NCBI GenBank assembly: GCA_030654635.1 | Contig: JAURXE010000790.1 | Coordinates: 1-6,125, forward strand | Reading direction: 5' to 3' | Source: Pseudomonas sp. | GTDB lineage: Bacteria; Pseudomonadota; Gammaproteobacteria; Pseudomonadales; Pseudomonadaceae | Length of the DNA: 6,125 nt | Notes under the pieces: generated by a model | The model's input: only the letters and a program-made list of their open reading frames with translations | The model's database searches: none | Told to the model about the DNA's origin: nothing | Translations under genes and position numbers: made by a program | Shown: in pieces, positions 5,385 to 6,125 of the stretch | Layout of the letters: each line of letters begins with the position of its first letter | How positions within the stretch are numbered: the stretch's first letter is position 1

Positions 5385-5425
5385 GGCTGGCAAAAGCCGC
5401 TATCATAAGCGCCCTTTTGCCAGCC
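5385..5425. promoter_or_regulatory. Perfect 12-bp inverted repeat in the ptrB divergent region, with overlapping -10-like boxes in its centre
   Basis: GGCTGGCAAAAG (5385-5396) and CTTTTGCCAGCC (5414-5425) are exact reverse complements with a 17-base centre. The centre reads TATCAT on the plus strand (5401-5406) and TATGAT on the minus strand (5407-5402), both resembling sigma-70 -10 boxes pointing towards the two divergent genes. Either promoter would start its transcript near or inside an arm, so the repeat is more likely a DNA-level operator than an RNA hairpin. Matching -35 boxes are poor on both strands. Confidence 0.45.
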
Positions 5426-5440
5426 CGGCCATCCACGCGC

Positions 5441-5932
5441 ATGAATGAACACGACTACCAGCTTGCTCTGGCCCTGTACGCAGGGGCCGCCTTAGGCTGC
5501 CTGTTGGTCGGCTGGCGAATCACGCGCTGGATGTGGCGCTGGTTGCGCGAGCCGTTGCGGGTGCTGATGGCCGTGCTGTTGCTGGCGCCCACCTTGGTTG
5601 ATCCGGCCAAAGAGCTGTTCGCCCCAGCGCTGGCGATTACCGCGCTGGATCTGCTGTTTAAAGTGGGCAACAACGCCTGGCGCGCCGTGGCTGATCTCAG
5701 CTTGTATGCCATGCTGGCCTTCGCGGTTTACCTGCTGTTTGCGCTAATCCGCTGGCCGATAGAGCGCAGCAGCCAAGCCCGTCGCCGCCAGCGTGAAACG
5801 GCGGCCGCCAGCGATGATGAGCCGACCCTGCGGGAAATTCTCGAGCAGCCGCAAGCGCGCCCGGGCACTTATATTGATAGCAGTATCGAGCCGCGTGGTG
5901 ATCGCCGTGTACGCATCGAACCACGGTTGTAA
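5441..5932 (+). CDS. Small multi-pass inner-membrane protein of unknown function, 163 aa
   Basis: I do not recognise a function. The protein has hydrophobic segments at about 8-25 ('LALALYAGAALGCLLVGW'), 38-53 ('PLRVLMAVLLLAPTLV'), 59-73 (a moderately hydrophobic, Pro-containing stretch) and 86-103 ('LSLYAMLAFAVYLLFALI'). That gives three or four membrane passes. The loop after the first pass is rich in Trp and Arg ('RITRWMWRWLRE'), which suits a cytoplasmic face under the positive-inside rule. The last 60 residues are a charged, probably disordered cytoplasmic tail with an Arg cluster (114-118) and an acidic stretch (125-135). The ATG at 5441 is preferred because an upstream start at 5303 would overlap the ptrB start and add non-hydrophobic sequence. 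There is no clear ribosome site before 5441. It is divergent from ptrB and 56 bp before the amidotransferase gene. Confidence 0.75.
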   Translation: MNEHDYQLALALYAGAALGCLLVGWRITRWMWRWLREPLRVLMAVLLLAPTLVDPAKELFAPALAITALDLLFKVGNNAWRAVADLSLYAMLAFAVYLLFALIRWPIERSSQARRRQRETAAASDDEPTLREILEQPQARPGTYIDSSIEPRGDRRVRIEPRL

Positions 5933-5934
5933 AA

Positions 5935-5960
5935 GCGCAGCGGCGGTCGGCTAGTTGCGC
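5935..5960 (+). other. Short stem-loop in the gap before the amidotransferase gene
   Basis: GCGCA (5935-5939) pairs with TGCGC (5956-5960), extendable by one G-U and one C-G pair inward. It starts 2 bases after the membrane-protein stop codon. With a 7-bp stem and no T-run, it is at most a weak attenuator. I see no convincing promoter in this 56-bp gap, so the two plus-strand genes may be co-transcribed. Confidence 0.25.
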
Positions 5961-5973
5961 ACCGGGCTCTGTT

Positions 5974-5979
5974 AAAGGA
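5974..5979 (+). promoter_or_regulatory. Ribosome binding site AAAGGA of the class II amidotransferase gene
   Basis: AAAGGA lies 9 bases upstream of the ATG at 5989. It supports that start, which is also required because the conserved catalytic cysteine must be residue 2. Confidence 0.65.
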
Positions 5980-5988
5980 CGCTAATTG

Positions 5989-6125
5989 ATGTGTGAATTG
6001 CTCGGTATGAGCGCCAACGTGCCCACCGATATCGTATTTAGCTTTACCGGCTTGATGCAGCGCGGTGGCGGCACCGGCCCGCACCGCGATGGCTGGGGCA
6101 TTGGCTTCTACGAGGGGCGCGGCCT
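5989..6125 (+). CDS. yafJ: Class II glutamine amidotransferase, YafJ-like, N-terminal part (3' end outside window)
   Basis: Only 45 full codons are present. The protein begins Met-Cys: removal of Met exposes Cys2, the N-terminal nucleophile that hydrolyses glutamine in class II (Ntn-type) amidotransferases. The visible sequence '[20 protein letters not shown]' and '[20 protein letters not shown]' is nearly the same as the N-terminus of E. coli YafJ. The '[10 protein letters not shown]' block is the usual glutaminase-domain segment after the nucleophile. The physiological acceptor for the ammonia is not known for this family. The gene continues past the end of the window. Confidence 0.88.
   Translation, partial: MCELLGMSANVPTDIVFSFTGLMQRGGGTGPHRDGWGIGFYEGRG

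Noticed and set aside
5303..5440. Upstream start for the membrane protein
   Set aside because: It would overlap ptrB coding sequence and adds Gly/Arg-rich residues unlike a membrane protein N-terminus.
5341..5442. 34-residue N-terminal extension of oligopeptidase B
   Set aside because: It would overlap the divergent gene start and pass through the 12-bp inverted repeat. The start at 5340 matches the usual N-terminus and length. The extension only superficially resembles a signal peptide.

Overview
The window looks like an ordinary chromosomal stretch from a Pseudomonas-like gammaproteobacterium. The GC content is high, and the proteins resemble familiar Pseudomonas or enterobacterial core families: a PotF/SpuD-type polyamine-binding protein, a SpoU/TrmH RNA methyltransferase, YajD, oligopeptidase B and a YafJ-type amidotransferase. 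A GTAG-headed REP pair of the kind common in pseudomonads supports this. The species cannot be fixed from the sequence alone.

Layout. Positions 1-282 (+) hold the C-terminal end of a polyamine ABC transporter binding protein. It converges on a minus-strand run of three genes: a TrmH/SpoU RNA methyltransferase (333-806, GTG start), yajD (942-1313) and a small SAM-binding 'spermidine synthase-like' protein (1404-2096). An inverted REP pair (866-924) lies between yajD and the methyltransferase. A divergent, partly AT-rich 175-bp region (2097-2271) then precedes a two-gene plus-strand operon: a MarR-family regulator (2272-2703) and a DUF4442-type hotdog protein (2703-3152), overlapping by one base. 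This operon converges on a large minus-strand oligopeptidase B gene (ptrB, 3289-5340). The 136-bp gap between them holds three successive inverted repeats. ptrB is divergent from a small multi-pass membrane protein (5441-5932), and their shared region carries a perfect 12-bp inverted repeat. The window ends inside the first 45 codons of a class II glutamine amidotransferase (from 5989).

Functional logic. Most genes look like independent housekeeping units. The clearest local circuit is marR plus the hotdog gene: the regulator, a tandem 21-bp-spaced direct repeat just upstream of it, and a translationally coupled enzyme suggest an autoregulated response to an acyl-CoA-like or aromatic ligand. 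This is inference. No stretch over 300 bases lacks a gene. I see no mobile element, phage, CRISPR array, rRNA or tRNA, and no convincing new multigene system. The points most worth checking are the intergenic palindromes, the putative MarR operator and the poorly named spermidine synthase-like protein.
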